Below are positions 8,160-16,410 of a stretch of 64,000 nucleotides of DNA, in pieces (the stretch's first letter is position 1; every line of letters starts with the position of its first letter). Below the pieces are notes generated by a model. That model searched no databases. It saw only the letters and a list, made by a program, of their open reading frames with translations, and had not been told where the DNA came from. The stretch comes from Coprococcus sp. (GTDB lineage Bacteria; Bacillota_A; Clostridia; Lachnospirales; Lachnospiraceae). A program made the translations under genes and the position numbers. The stretch is from the NCBI GenBank assembly GCA_017624085.1, contig JAGANU010000001.1, positions 42,388-106,387 on the forward strand. Direction: 5' to 3'.

Positions 8160-8558
8160 CTATGCTCCACAGCCTATGAATGCTTCCATCTCAATTTCCA
8201 CCAGCTGTGTCGGTCTGTTGAGTCTAGAAATCTCTACCACTGTGTTCAGTGGTCTTATATCATGGAAGAACTCTGAGTAAGCATCGCATATCTTACCACC
8301 CTGGGTAATATCTGTTGTGTATATCTTTATGCTTATTACATCTTCTTTACTTGCGCCTGCCTGCTCTAACAGCTTTATCTGTTTATCCAGCACATATTTT
8401 GTCTGCTCATATGCGTCTTCTCCATATACAGTTCCATCAGGCTGAACTGAAGTAGTTCCTCCAACCTTTACAAAGGGGCCAACCTTTACCATTCTCGAAT
8501 ATCCTACTTTTTCCTCAAGTGGTGCACCTGAACTGTAATTTACTCTTGTAAATTCCAT
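8160..8558 (-). CDS. RidA/YjgF/UK114 family protein lacking the catalytic Arg
   Basis: A 132-residue Rid family protein, first gene of the oxidase operon. RidA proteins hydrolyse reactive enamines and imines formed from amino acids, which would fit an operon that oxidises one. The conserved C-terminal strand pair is LNTVVEISRLNRPTQLVEIE. When laid over E. coli RidA (FPARSCVEVARLPKDVKIEIE, recalled), the Arg that contacts the carboxylate (R105) falls on Asn in this protein. That loss is a mark of the Rid4-7 subfamilies rather than RidA itself, so imine deaminase activity of the known kind is uncertain. Start ATG 8558 after GAGAGG. Confidence 0.88.
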   Translation of the reverse strand: MEFTRVNYSSGAPLEEKVGYSRMVKVGPFVKVGGTTSVQPDGTVYGEDAYEQTKYVLDKQIKLLEQAGASKEDVISIKIYTTDITQGGKICDAYSEFFHDIRPLNTVVEISRLNRPTQLVEIEMEAFIGCGA

Positions 8559-8616
8559 AAAAACTACCTCTCTTTCATATATAAGTTTTTAAGCTAATGC
8601 TTTTTAGTGAGTAATA

Positions 8617-8654
8617 ACAAAGGCGTCCATACTTCTAGGTATGAACGCCTTTGT
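8617..8654. promoter_or_regulatory. long palindrome between the divergent oxidase operon and lysR
   Basis: 16-bp arms (8617-8632 and 8639-8654) with one mismatch around a 6-base centre. The core reads ATAC-N6-GTAT, close to the ATAC-N7-GTAT layout of LysR-type operators, and it sits between the oxidase operon start and the divergent lysR gene. It could also fold as a hairpin in a leader of the minus-strand transcript. No T-run directly follows on the minus strand, so I do not call it a terminator. The rest of the 317-base gap holds the lysR promoter and terminator listed separately. Confidence 0.6.
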
Positions 8655-8751
8655 TCTAGGGATTTTTTACATGCCTAAACATTATCACATCCAAATCAAA
8701 TGGAAAAACAGAAAAATATATGAGGAGTTAAACCATTTAGTTGAAATAAAT

Positions 8752-8783
8752 TTGACATGCAAATTTTCATGTTGTAATATAAT
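8752..8783 (+). promoter_or_regulatory. likely lysR promoter
   Basis: TTGACA at 8752-8757. Two -10 candidates overlap: TAATAT at 8775-8780 (spacer 17) and a perfect TATAAT at 8778-8783 (spacer 20). Transcription would begin near 8788, immediately ahead of an intrinsic terminator. Confidence 0.6.
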
Positions 8784-8796
8784 GAAAGATGCAAGG

Positions 8797-8826
8797 GCGC
8801 ACGAGTTTTCGTGTGCTTTTTTTTTT
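8797..8826 (+). terminator. promoter-proximal intrinsic terminator ahead of lysR
   Basis: An 8-bp hairpin (8797-8804 with 8809-8816, one G-U pair) followed by ten T residues. It begins only about 10 bases after the predicted start of transcription and 50 bases before the lysR start codon, so it would stop most transcripts unless it is bypassed. Confidence 0.8.
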
Positions 8827-8875
8827 GGATATGTATCAGCTTTACCATATTTGTACCAAACGAGGAGGAAAATAT

Positions 8876-9781
8876 ATGAATCAAAGACAGCTTAAGTACT
8901 TTCTTTCCATATATAAACATAAAAGCATCACAAAGGCCGCTGAGGAAATGTATATCTCCCCTCAGGGAATAAGCAAGACCCTGGCCTTGCTTGAATCAGA
9001 GCTGGGTGTATCCCTGTTTGAGCATAAAAGCAACAGCATTGTTCCAACGAAAGCTGCAAACAGACTGGCATGCCACGCAAAAAATCTGCTTGCTGAATAC
9101 GACTATATAACAAACAGCTTGTTTACTGACGGAAACACAAAGAATGAACTGCTGATTCACTGTTCTTACGATGTACCGCAGCTTTTATCTCCAGTCTTTT
9201 TTTCAGAGTTTAACGCAAGACATCCGGAGATTCTTATTAAGCTGCAGGAATATCCGGATGCCGATATTCTAAATGCAGTCTCAAAAAACAAAATTGAGCT
9301 GGCAATTGTAGCAGGTCCACTTAATTACAAGAAATTAAACTGCGAGCTTCTATGCTCTGAGCCTTTTTGCATTGTAGTGAACAAGGGGCACCCTCTTGCC
9401 TCGTACAAAGAAATATCTATCAGACAGCTTGATGATGTTCCGCTGGCAGTTAAGGATATGTCCAATCCTGATAGCATACAGCAATATGATGAGTTGCTTA
9501 AGAACAATATCATTCCGAACATTATCATCGAGACAACTGATGCCCACCTTATTCATAAGATGGCTGAGGATAATATTGCAGCAGGCATGAGCCTAATGTA
9601 TCTGGCGAAAAAAATACGATCACCAAATATTGTCGTTATTCCATTTAAAGAAAAGTGGCTAAGCAAAAGCATATACATTGTATCAAACAAAAATGACACA
9701 TTAAGCTATATCGCAAAAACCTTTAAAGAGTGCTTAATGTTAACAATGGGTTCTTCCCATGAGAGTAATTTGCTTCCATAA
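8876..9781 (+). CDS. LysR family transcriptional regulator
   Basis: A 301-residue LysR-type regulator. The N-terminal winged helix is clear (LKYFLSIYKHKSITKAAEEM, then ISPQGISKTLALLESELGVS and LFEHKSNSIVPTKAA), and the remaining 210 residues form the two-lobed periplasmic-binding-protein-like effector domain. The start ATG at 8876 is chosen over an in-frame ATG at 8789 because GAGGAGG is 8 bases upstream and the earlier start would lie inside the terminator. It is divergent from the oxidase operon and directly upstream of the amino acid ABC importer, so it probably controls one or both. Confidence 0.92.
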   Translation: MNQRQLKYFLSIYKHKSITKAAEEMYISPQGISKTLALLESELGVSLFEHKSNSIVPTKAANRLACHAKNLLAEYDYITNSLFTDGNTKNELLIHCSYDVPQLLSPVFFSEFNARHPEILIKLQEYPDADILNAVSKNKIELAIVAGPLNYKKLNCELLCSEPFCIVVNKGHPLASYKEISIRQLDDVPLAVKDMSNPDSIQQYDELLKNNIIPNIIIETTDAHLIHKMAEDNIAAGMSLMYLAKKIRSPNIVVIPFKEKWLSKSIYIVSNKNDTLSYIAKTFKECLMLTMGSSHESNLLP

Positions 9782-9849
9782 CTTCAGTAAAACCTCAAGG
9801 ATATATGCACTACTTATGTCAAAAGCCCCACTCTCAAGACAAATATGGA

Positions 9850-9878
9850 TTGAATTTTGATAACATTGATGCTATAGT
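9850..9878 (+). promoter_or_regulatory. promoter of the amino acid ABC importer
   Basis: TTGAAT (9850-9855), a 17-base spacer, and TATAGT (9873-9878), 36 bases before the binding-protein start codon. No terminator was seen between the lysR stop and this promoter. Confidence 0.6.
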
Positions 9879-9914
9879 TATCTGCGTATAAAAATACGAA
9901 AGGAAGGTATAATT

Positions 9915-10790
9915 ATGAAAAAAACGAAAAAGATTTTATCAATGGTTCTTGTGGCTTCACTTGCAATTGCTTCACTTACAGCATGTGGTGGCAGTGATAA
10001 CAAGGATGAAAAGAAGGCTTCAGCTAAGACAAAGGTTATCGAGGTTAACCTTACAGATGAGGAGTACGCTTTTGGTGTTGACAAGACTCAGCCAGAGCTT
10101 CTTACTCAGGTAAATGATTTTATTGATGAGATTAAGAGTAATGGAACATTTGACGATATATGTAACCACTACTTTGGAGACGGAGAGCCTGTTGGTGTTA
10201 CCTCTGCAACACTTGATACAACAAAGGATCAGCTTGTCGTTGCTACAAATGCTGCTTTCGAGCCATTTGAGTATACACAGGGTGACACATACTATGGTAT
10301 TGATATGGAGATTGCAGACGCACTTGCTAAGAAGCTTGGCAAGGAGCTTGTAATCCAGAATATGGATTTTGATGCTGTATGTCTCTCAGTTGGTCAGCAG
10401 AAGTGCGACATCGCTATGGCCGGTCTTACAATCAAACCGGACCGCGAGGAGTATGTAACATTCTCAAAGTCATACTACAACGCTTCACAGAAGCTTGTTG
10501 TTATGGAAGACAACACAGAGTTTGATGATTGTGCTGATGCAGCTGCAATTGAGACGATTCTTAAGGGTAAGGACAGCTCAGTAAAGGTTGGCGTTCAGAC
10601 AGGAACAACAGGCCAGTTCTATTGCGAAGGCGATGACGACTGGGGCTTTGCCGGATTTGGTATGACAACAGTTGGTTATAAGAATGGTTCTCTTGCAGTT
10701 CAGGATCTTATCAATGGTAACATCAATTATGTTATTATCGACTCAGCTCCTGCAAAGTGCATAACTGATTCAATCAACAAGTTACAGTAG
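9915..10790 (+). CDS. amino acid ABC transporter substrate-binding lipoprotein, apparently circularly permuted
   Basis: A 291-residue secreted lipoprotein: basic start, hydrophobic core, and lipobox LTAC with lipidated Cys24. Residues from about 88 on are a normal type II binding protein (QLVVATNAAFEPFEY, GIDMEIADALAKKLGKELV, DIAMAGLTIKPDREEYVTFS). The chain stops after NINYVIIDSAPAKCITDSIN, just where such proteins continue into their last lobe-1 strand and helices. That missing tail appears instead at the N terminus (residues about 40-86: VNLTDEEYAFGVDK, then ELLTQVNDFIDEIKSNGTFD). So the order of segments is permuted relative to HisJ/GlnH-type proteins. It opens an operon with a permease and an ATPase; a polar amino acid substrate is likely. 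Confidence 0.93.
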   Translation: MKKTKKILSMVLVASLAIASLTACGGSDNKDEKKASAKTKVIEVNLTDEEYAFGVDKTQPELLTQVNDFIDEIKSNGTFDDICNHYFGDGEPVGVTSATLDTTKDQLVVATNAAFEPFEYTQGDTYYGIDMEIADALAKKLGKELVIQNMDFDAVCLSVGQQKCDIAMAGLTIKPDREEYVTFSKSYYNASQKLVVMEDNTEFDDCADAAAIETILKGKDSSVKVGVQTGTTGQFYCEGDDDWGFAGFGMTTVGYKNGSLAVQDLINGNINYVIIDSAPAKCITDSINKLQ

Positions 10791-10801
10791 AAAGGATTTA
10801 T

Positions 10802-11512
10802 ATGGAATCATTTATCCTAAAAATCGAAAAGTTCTTAGAAATATTTATTGAGTATAAAGGATATGTTAAGGTGCTTGAGGGCTTAAAGAATACCCTTATT
10901 ATCGCTGTTATCGGCCTATTAATCGGTATCGTGATTGGTATTCTTATTGCAACAGTTCGTGTTATTCCAAAGTATAAGCTACTGCCAAGAATACTCAATG
11001 CAATATGCGGTTTTTATGTCAATCTTTTCCGTGGTGCTCCTATGGTTGTTCAGCTCCTGGTTTTCTATTATGTACTGATGCCACTTCTTGGGCTCCATAT
11101 GACAGGCGTCCAGGTTGCCATAATTGTTTTTGGTATAAACAGCGGTGCTTATATATCTGAAATAATGCGAAGTGGTATTCAGTCTGTTGACAAGGGACAG
11201 ATGGAAGCAGGACGTGCTGTCGGACTTAGCTTCGGAACTACAATGATGAAAATAGTTATTCCTCAGGCAATTAAAAACATTCTTCCTACACTTGGAAATG
11301 AGTTTATTGCATTGATTAAGGAAACATCTGTTGTAAGCTTTGTAGGTGCAGCCGATCTCTATGTTGCATTTAACTACATCGGAAGCAACAGCTACGAGTT
11401 CATGGTTCCATATCTGGTAATGGCAATTATATATATCTTGCTGGTACTCATAATCAGTTTATTTGTGAAGTTATTAGAAAGGAGCCTTGGAAAGAGTGAT
11501 AGACGTAATTAA
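10802..11512 (+). CDS. amino acid ABC transporter permease (HisM/GlnP type)
   Basis: A 236-residue inner-membrane permease. It begins with the family's [20 protein letters not shown] helix, has about five helices, and carries the cytoplasmic coupling motif of the polar amino acid family ([20 protein letters not shown], with the EAA..G pattern). A single permease gene suggests a homodimer. ATG 10802 follows AAAGG, 11 bases after the binding protein. Its 3' end overlaps the ATPase gene. Confidence 0.92.
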   Translation: MESFILKIEKFLEIFIEYKGYVKVLEGLKNTLIIAVIGLLIGIVIGILIATVRVIPKYKLLPRILNAICGFYVNLFRGAPMVVQLLVFYYVLMPLLGLHMTGVQVAIIVFGINSGAYISEIMRSGIQSVDKGQMEAGRAVGLSFGTTMMKIVIPQAIKNILPTLGNEFIALIKETSVVSFVGAADLYVAFNYIGSNSYEFMVPYLVMAIIYILLVLIISLFVKLLERSLGKSDRRN

Positions 11513-12320
11513 TCTTGAAAAACACTTTGGTGATAACAAAGTGCTTAATGGTATAAACCTTACAATTGAAAAGGGCGATATCATGGTAATTATCGGTCCT
11601 TCCGGCTCCGGTAAGAGTACATTTCTAAGATGTCTCAACTGTATGGAAGACCCATCTGGCGGAGAAATCATATTCAACGGTGAGAATATTGCAGACATGA
11701 AGGTTGATATCAACAAACATCGTCAGCATATGGGTATGGTCTTCCAGCACTTCAATCTGTTTAACAATAAGACTGTTATGCAGAATATTATGCTTGCCCC
11801 TGTCCATGTTCAGACAAAGAGACTTAACAAGCTTAAGAGACAGAATGTATGGATAAAGCTTACCAACACATTCCGCAAGAACAAGCGTGAGCTTAATGAG
11901 ATTACAACAACTAAGCAGGAAATTATCGATTCAGCTAAAGAGAAGGCTACTTCTCTTCTAACCTCAATCGGTCTTCTTGACAAGGCAGATGTTTATCCTT
12001 CTACTCTGTCAGGTGGTCAGAAACAGCGAGTTGCCATAGTTCGTGCTCTGGCAATGAACCCGGATGTTATCCTCTTTGACGAGCCTACCTCCGCACTCGA
12101 CCCTGAAATGGTTGGCGAGGTGCTTGATCTCATGAAGAAGCTTGCAAATGAGGGAATGACAATGGTTATCGTTACCCATGAGATGGGCTTTGCCCGTGAG
12201 GTTGCCAACAAAGTAATCTTCATTGATGAAGGTCAGATTCTTGAAAGTGGAACTCCTGAGGAATTCTTTGGAAACCCTAAGAACCCACGACTAAAGGATT
12301 TCCTTTCAAAAGTATTATAA
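11496..12320 (+). CDS. amino acid ABC transporter ATP-binding protein with an inserted segment
   Basis: A 274-residue GlnQ/HisP-like ATPase: Walker [11 protein letters not shown]-loop [11 protein letters not shown], signature [15 protein letters not shown], Walker [15 protein letters not shown], and the switch His in VTHEMGFA. Between the Q-loop and the signature it has roughly 30 more residues than usual, a basic stretch ([18 protein letters not shown] and on, about nucleotides 11815-11925). The start is GTG 11496, 11 bases from AGGAG; a TTG at 11487 is too close to that site. It overlaps the permease gene by 17 bases. It powers the transporter encoded by the preceding two genes. Confidence 0.9.
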   Translation: MIDVINLEKHFGDNKVLNGINLTIEKGDIMVIIGPSGSGKSTFLRCLNCMEDPSGGEIIFNGENIADMKVDINKHRQHMGMVFQHFNLFNNKTVMQNIMLAPVHVQTKRLNKLKRQNVWIKLTNTFRKNKRELNEITTTKQEIIDSAKEKATSLLTSIGLLDKADVYPSTLSGGQKQRVAIVRALAMNPDVILFDEPTSALDPEMVGEVLDLMKKLANEGMTMVIVTHEMGFAREVANKVIFIDEGQILESGTPEEFFGNPKNPRLKDFLSKVL

Positions 12321-12344
12321 AAGTATAATCCTTAATAAAAAAAG

Positions 12345-12382
12345 GGACGATTCTTTTCATACAAAAGAATCGTCCTTTTTTT
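12345..12382 (+). terminator. intrinsic terminator of the ABC importer operon
   Basis: Perfect 13-bp arms (12345-12357 and 12363-12375), 5-base loop, seven T residues. A-runs on the left flank let it act for the minus strand too. The arm word GGGACGATTCTTTT is related to the short dispersed repeats at 13793 and 23773. Confidence 0.92.
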
Positions 12383-12497
12383 AACCAACCCTTGTATACG
12401 CAGCAAGTGCAAGCGCATCTTCAATAATCGGTATAATTGCCAGACAAATTGTAATTCCTATGCTTAGTTCCCCGGTTAACCTTCCGTAGAAGTTTAC
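12381..12497 (-). pseudogene. possible C-terminal fragment of an unidentified membrane protein
   Basis: An open frame of 38 codons with no start codon, closed upstream by an in-frame TAA at 12498-12500. It reads like the end of a membrane protein (GELSIGITICLAIIPIIEDA, then LALAAYTRVG and stop). It is out of frame with the TraX-like gene just upstream. It may be the remnant of a deleted gene; I do not recognise the family, and chance is not excluded. Confidence 0.25.
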
Positions 12498-12519
12498 TTA
12501 TGTAATACCAGCGCCACTG

Positions 12520-13290
12520 TCATAAGCCAAGACATATACATATTCCTGCCAGTATAAGCAAATGTACAGGATAAAACAAGTAGAAAACCCACTTAAGCGG
12601 TAAACCTCTTTTCCCATTGTACCATTCAAAAAGCTTAGCGTCCACAAGAGCAACGGCCTCCAAAGGACTTGCAGCAATTAAAGGTATAAGCATAAAAAAT
12701 GTACGTTTAGGTACAGTGTTGTCCTTTGCATAATATGCTATGACAATGGCAACAACACCAAAAAAACCATAATCTGTACGAAGGAGCTGGGCAACTACAG
12801 ATATTCCTATGATTGATAGAATCTGAAGCAGCTTTGACTTATCTGTATCTTCATATTTCTTTCTAATTGCATCAACAAGCCAAACAGCAATTAGTCCAAA
12901 TGCTAAGGTAAAGAATACATTTTGAGCTTCAAGACTATAAAAAATCCCTTTATTAAAATCTTCTGTCTTTACAAATAAAGCGAGATCAAAGGGAATCTCT
13001 GAGACAGCGGAAAATAATACCAGTCTTCCAAGATATCGGCCTTTACTTCTTGTATATTTATATCCTTCGATAAGTAAAAAAATATATATTGGGAACGCCA
13101 GTCTACCAATTCCTCTGATAATAAAATCGATAATAATTAGAACCGGCTCATCCTCCATTGTCTTTTCTATAATAGAGGCACCTATATGGTCAATTAGCAT
13201 GGTGGCCATGGCAATTATCTTAAGCGTACTGCCTGCAAGGCCACTTGAGACATATTTTTCTGTTACTGGCGAATTCAATTCATATATCAT
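12520..13290 (-). CDS. TraX-like multi-pass membrane protein
   Basis: A 256-residue membrane protein of the TraX family, named for the F-pilin acetylase but widespread in chromosomes of Clostridia where its role is unknown. Family marks: TLKIIAMATMLIDHIGA at the start of the first helix, IIRGIGRLAFPIYIFLLIEG with the conserved R..FP, EIPFDLAL, and the C-terminal WVFYLFYPVHLLILAGI. About eight helices can be drawn. It starts 2 bases after the YunG-like gene and is probably cotranscribed with it. No conjugation genes are nearby, so the family name should not be read as a transfer function. Confidence 0.85.
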   Translation of the reverse strand: MIYELNSPVTEKYVSSGLAGSTLKIIAMATMLIDHIGASIIEKTMEDEPVLIIIDFIIRGIGRLAFPIYIFLLIEGYKYTRSKGRYLGRLVLFSAVSEIPFDLALFVKTEDFNKGIFYSLEAQNVFFTLAFGLIAVWLVDAIRKKYEDTDKSKLLQILSIIGISVVAQLLRTDYGFFGVVAIVIAYYAKDNTVPKRTFFMLIPLIAASPLEAVALVDAKLFEWYNGKRGLPLKWVFYLFYPVHLLILAGICICLGL

Positions 13291-13292
13291 TT

Positions 13293-13736
13293 TTATATTC
13301 TTCCCTTTTCACATCTTTTTTTAAGCTCAGACCTCAGATATTCATATCTAAGTCTTTTTTCCTCCTTTGCAAAATGCACCTCACGAAGCTGCTTTGGATT
13401 ATCCTCATAATTAAGAACTTCATCACCGAATTGTTCACTTGTAAGGTCGAATTTACAATCACCTATAACATTGTAGCAATGAAAATTTCCTCCCTCTCTG
13501 AGGATTCCATATACCTCTCCTCCAAATATATCCTGTGCCAGAAAAGCTGTTATAGAACACTGCCCCAAAGTCATATTATCAGCAGTCCATCTGTCTCTCA
13601 TACGCGGCGCACATGTATCGGCACACCATATTTCAGACAGTGCATCATAAAGCTCTATGGGTGTTTCAATACCAGGATACTCATCTGATATTGCTTTTGC
13701 ATTTGCATTTTCCCATCCCCAGAATCTGTATTTCAT
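13293..13736 (-). CDS. YunG-like conserved protein
   Basis: A 147-residue soluble protein that resembles B. subtilis YunG (recalled). The conserved core is WTADNMTLGQCSITAFLAQD, followed by FGGEVYGI, GGNFHCYNVIGDCKFDLTSEQF. The order Cys (GQC), His (NFHCYN) and Asp (CKFDLT) is what a papain-like thiol peptidase or transglutaminase fold would show, but no activity is known to me for the family. It is followed by the TraX-like gene with a 2-base gap. Start ATG 13736 is 10 bases from GGAG. Confidence 0.7.
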   Translation of the reverse strand: MKYRFWGWENANAKAISDEYPGIETPIELYDALSEIWCADTCAPRMRDRWTADNMTLGQCSITAFLAQDIFGGEVYGILREGGNFHCYNVIGDCKFDLTSEQFGDEVLNYEDNPKQLREVHFAKEEKRLRYEYLRSELKKRCEKGRI

Positions 13737-13792
13737 ATATTCATTACTCCTTTAACAAAAGTTTCATTCCTACAGTAATTGTCCTATCGAAA

Positions 13793-13813
13793 TAAGACAA
13801 AAGGAACGTCCCC
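13793..13813. repeat. short dispersed repeat, copy A
   Basis: Read on the minus strand this is GGGGACGTTCCTTTTGTCTTA. An 18-base match (GGGGACGTTCCTTTTGTC) recurs at 23773-23790. It lies between trpA and the YunG-like gene, 3 bases after the trpA stop. Confidence 0.7.
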
Positions 13814-13815
13814 AC

Positions 13816-14574
13816 TTACTTCATTGACTTTACATATTCACCTACGTATTTAGGTGCATCCTTGCCATACTTTTCAATAATCTTGATTATGGCTGAGCCA
13901 ACGATAGCTCCATCTGATATAGCAGACATTTTGTGAGCCTGCTTGGGTGTGGATATTCCAAACCCGATTGCACATGGCACATCAGTATTCTCGCGAATAA
14001 CACGGACTATAGATTCAAGGTCTGTATTGATTTCACTTCTTGTACCGGTGACTCCCAAGCTTGAAACAACGTAGATGAAGCCCTCTGCTTCCTTTGCAAT
14101 CATAGCAATTCTGTTTTCTGAGGTAGGGGCGATCAGTGAAATAAGGTCTACTCCATACTGCCTGCAAAGTGGCTGAAATTCATCCTTCTCCTCGTATGGA
14201 AGATCCGGCAGTATAAGACCATCTATACCAATCTCCTTACATGTACTTATAAATTTCTCAGCTCCATATGAAAATACAACATTTGCATATGTCATAAACA
14301 CCATAGGAACCTCCACATCTGTTCGAAGCTCTCTAACCAGATCAAATACATTATCTGTCGTGACGCCGCCGCTTAAAGCTCTTATATTTGCCCCCTGAAT
14401 TACAGGACCTTCTGCAGTTGGATCTGAAAACGGAATTCCCAGCTCAATAAGATCTGCGCCATTAGAAACAGCAGCACGAACAATCTTAGCGGTTGTATCC
14501 AAATCCGGATCACCACATGTTATGAACGGTATAAACGCCTTACCATGGTCAAATGCTTTACTTATTCTACTCAT
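13816..14574 (-). CDS. trpA: tryptophan synthase alpha subunit
   Basis: A 252-residue TIM barrel that cleaves indole-3-glycerol phosphate to indole and glyceraldehyde 3-phosphate. Signature [17 protein letters not shown] contains the conserved Glu and Asp; the phosphate-binding [10 protein letters not shown] and IVGSAIIK lie near the C terminus. The start ATG 14574 overlaps the end of trpB by 8 bases and is 6 bases from GGGGAGG; an upstream in-frame extension to 14664 is not used. It is the last gene of trpEGDCFBA; no hairpin terminator was seen after it, only a short repeat. Confidence 0.97.
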   Translation of the reverse strand: MSRISKAFDHGKAFIPFITCGDPDLDTTAKIVRAAVSNGADLIELGIPFSDPTAEGPVIQGANIRALSGGVTTDNVFDLVRELRTDVEVPMVFMTYANVVFSYGAEKFISTCKEIGIDGLILPDLPYEEKDEFQPLCRQYGVDLISLIAPTSENRIAMIAKEAEGFIYVVSSLGVTGTRSEINTDLESIVRVIRENTDVPCAIGFGISTPKQAHKMSAISDGAIVGSAIIKIIEKYGKDAPKYVGEYVKSMK

Positions 14575-15757
14575 GAATATCCTCCCCTCTGTAGCGTGCA
14601 ATTGCTGCACAATCCTTGTCTCCACGTCCTGAAATAGTAACAACAATAATCTTATCCTTATCAAGTGTTGGCGCTAGCTTTCTGGCATATGCAACTGCAT
14701 GAGCAGATTCAATCGCAGGTATAATTCCCTCAGTCTTTGCCAGATATTCAAAAGCTTCAACTGCCTCTTCGTCTGTAATAGGAACATACTGTGCCCTTCC
14801 AATATCATGGAGGTATGCATGCTCCGGTCCAACTCCCGGATAGTCAAGTCCTGCTGAGATCGAATAAACAGGGGCAATCTGTCCGTATTTATCCTGACAG
14901 AAATATGATTTCATACCATGGAATATACCAACACTTCCTGTATTTACAGTTGCAGCTGTCTCCCAGGTATCTATACCTCTTCCGGCTGCCTCACATCCAA
15001 TAAGGGCAACATCCTTGTCCTCAATAAAATTGTAGAAGCTTCCTATTGCATTTGAACCGCCTCCCACACACGCGATCACTGCATCAGGAAGTCTGTGTTC
15101 CTTCTCAAGCATCTGCTCCTTAATCTCCTTGGATATTACAGCCTGGAAATCTCTTACAATTGTAGGGAACGGATGAGGTCCCATAACAGAACCAAGGCAG
15201 TAATGTGTATCGGAAATTCTGGTTGTCCACTCTCTCATAGCCTCTGAGACTGCATCCTTTAAGGTTGCAGTTCCACTTGTAACCGGAATAACCTCTGCAC
15301 CAAGAAGACGCATACGATATACGTTAAGTGCCTGACGTTTTGTGTCCTCCTCGCCCATAAAAACAACACACTCCATACCCATGAGCGCTGCTGCAGTTGC
15401 TGTAGCTACCCCATGCTGACCGGCTCCGGTTTCAGCAATCAGTCGGGTTTTTCCCATCTTTTTTGCAAGCAAGGCCTGTCCAAGAACATTATTAATCTTA
15501 TGTGCTCCTGTATGATTTAAGTCCTCTCTCTTAAGATAAACCTTTGCTCCACCAAGATCCTTTGTCATTTTCTCAGCATAGTAAAGTCTTGATGGACGTC
15601 CTGCATACTCATTGAACAGCTCTGTAAGCTCCCTGTTAAACTCAGGATCATTCTTATAAAAATTGTATGCCTCCTCCAATTCTATTACCGCATTCATAAG
15701 TGTTTCAGGAATGTACTGACCACCATGAATACCAAATCTACCGTTGCTATTTGTCAT
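14567..15757 (-). CDS. trpB: tryptophan synthase beta subunit
   Basis: A 396-residue PLP enzyme that joins indole and serine to make tryptophan. The PLP Lys is in [19 protein letters not shown], the catalytic Glu lies in [13 protein letters not shown], and the phosphate-binding loop is [12 protein letters not shown]. Length and the opening [16 protein letters not shown] are those of the main TrpB1 type. It pairs with the overlapping trpA product as an alpha2-beta2 complex with an indole tunnel. Confidence 0.98.
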   Translation of the reverse strand: MTNSNGRFGIHGGQYIPETLMNAVIELEEAYNFYKNDPEFNRELTELFNEYAGRPSRLYYAEKMTKDLGGAKVYLKREDLNHTGAHKINNVLGQALLAKKMGKTRLIAETGAGQHGVATATAAALMGMECVVFMGEEDTKRQALNVYRMRLLGAEVIPVTSGTATLKDAVSEAMREWTTRISDTHYCLGSVMGPHPFPTIVRDFQAVISKEIKEQMLEKEHRLPDAVIACVGGGSNAIGSFYNFIEDKDVALIGCEAAGRGIDTWETAATVNTGSVGIFHGMKSYFCQDKYGQIAPVYSISAGLDYPGVGPEHAYLHDIGRAQYVPITDEEAVEAFEYLAKTEGIIPAIESAHAVAYARKLAPTLDKDKIIVVTISGRGDKDCAAIARYRGEDIHE

Positions 15758-15786
15758 ATGTCTACCCTTTCTAATATATCTTGTTA

Positions 15787-16383
15787 TTATCCTCTGACTG
15801 CTTTTATAAACGTTCTTATCTTTTCTTCATCCTTAAAACCACCGGTTTCAATACCCGAGCTGGCATCTACTGCAAATGGATGAAGGATATTAATAGCATC
15901 CCTCACATTATCTGCGCTAAGTCCTCCTGCAAGGAAATATGGTCTCTTAATATCCTTAATTAACCCCCAGTCAAAGCTCTCCCCGGAGCCTGCACCGGAA
16001 TCAAGAAGAACATAATCGGCAGTGCATTCATCTATATCTGCTAAATCTTCCCCGCAGCCTATTCGAAAGGCCTTTATTACCGGCTTATTACATAATGCTT
16101 TTAGCCCCCTTATGTAGTCTTCATCCTCGTGACCATGCAGCTGTGCAATATCTATTATATCGTTTTCAAGAAGTCCTGCAACCTCTGATACCGGTGCATC
16201 TACAAACACTCCAACAGCCTTTATGTCACTACTCAAGGCTGATTTAAGTGTGTAGGCCTTATCCGGAGTAACATATCGCCTGCTGTTTTGTGCAAATACA
16301 AAGCCAATATATTCCGGTTTTACATGATTCAGCACTTCTATATCACACAGCCTTGTTATTCCGCATAACTTAATTCTTGTCAT
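15787..16383 (-). CDS. trpF: phosphoribosylanthranilate isomerase
   Basis: A 198-residue TIM barrel isomerase of step 3 of tryptophan synthesis. Catalytic Cys is in KLCGITR at the N terminus and the catalytic Asp in [26 protein letters not shown] and [11 protein letters not shown] bind the phosphate. It lies between trpC and trpB with short gaps, as separate genes rather than a trpCF fusion. Confidence 0.96.
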   Translation of the reverse strand: MTRIKLCGITRLCDIEVLNHVKPEYIGFVFAQNSRRYVTPDKAYTLKSALSSDIKAVGVFVDAPVSEVAGLLENDIIDIAQLHGHEDEDYIRGLKALCNKPVIKAFRIGCGEDLADIDECTADYVLLDSGAGSGESFDWGLIKDIKRPYFLAGGLSADNVRDAINILHPFAVDASSGIETGGFKDEEKIRTFIKAVRG

Positions 16384-16410
16384 AATGTCTCCTACATTTA
16401 TACTGTGTCT

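Noticed and set aside
12520..13290. Conjugation function suggested by the TraX family name
   Set aside because: No relaxase, coupling protein or pilus gene is present; the family is common in chromosomes without transfer genes.
13245..13688. 147-codon plus-strand frame opposite the TraX-like and YunG-like genes
   Set aside because: Same length as the real gene on the other strand, Ser/Leu-rich antisense composition, no ribosome site.
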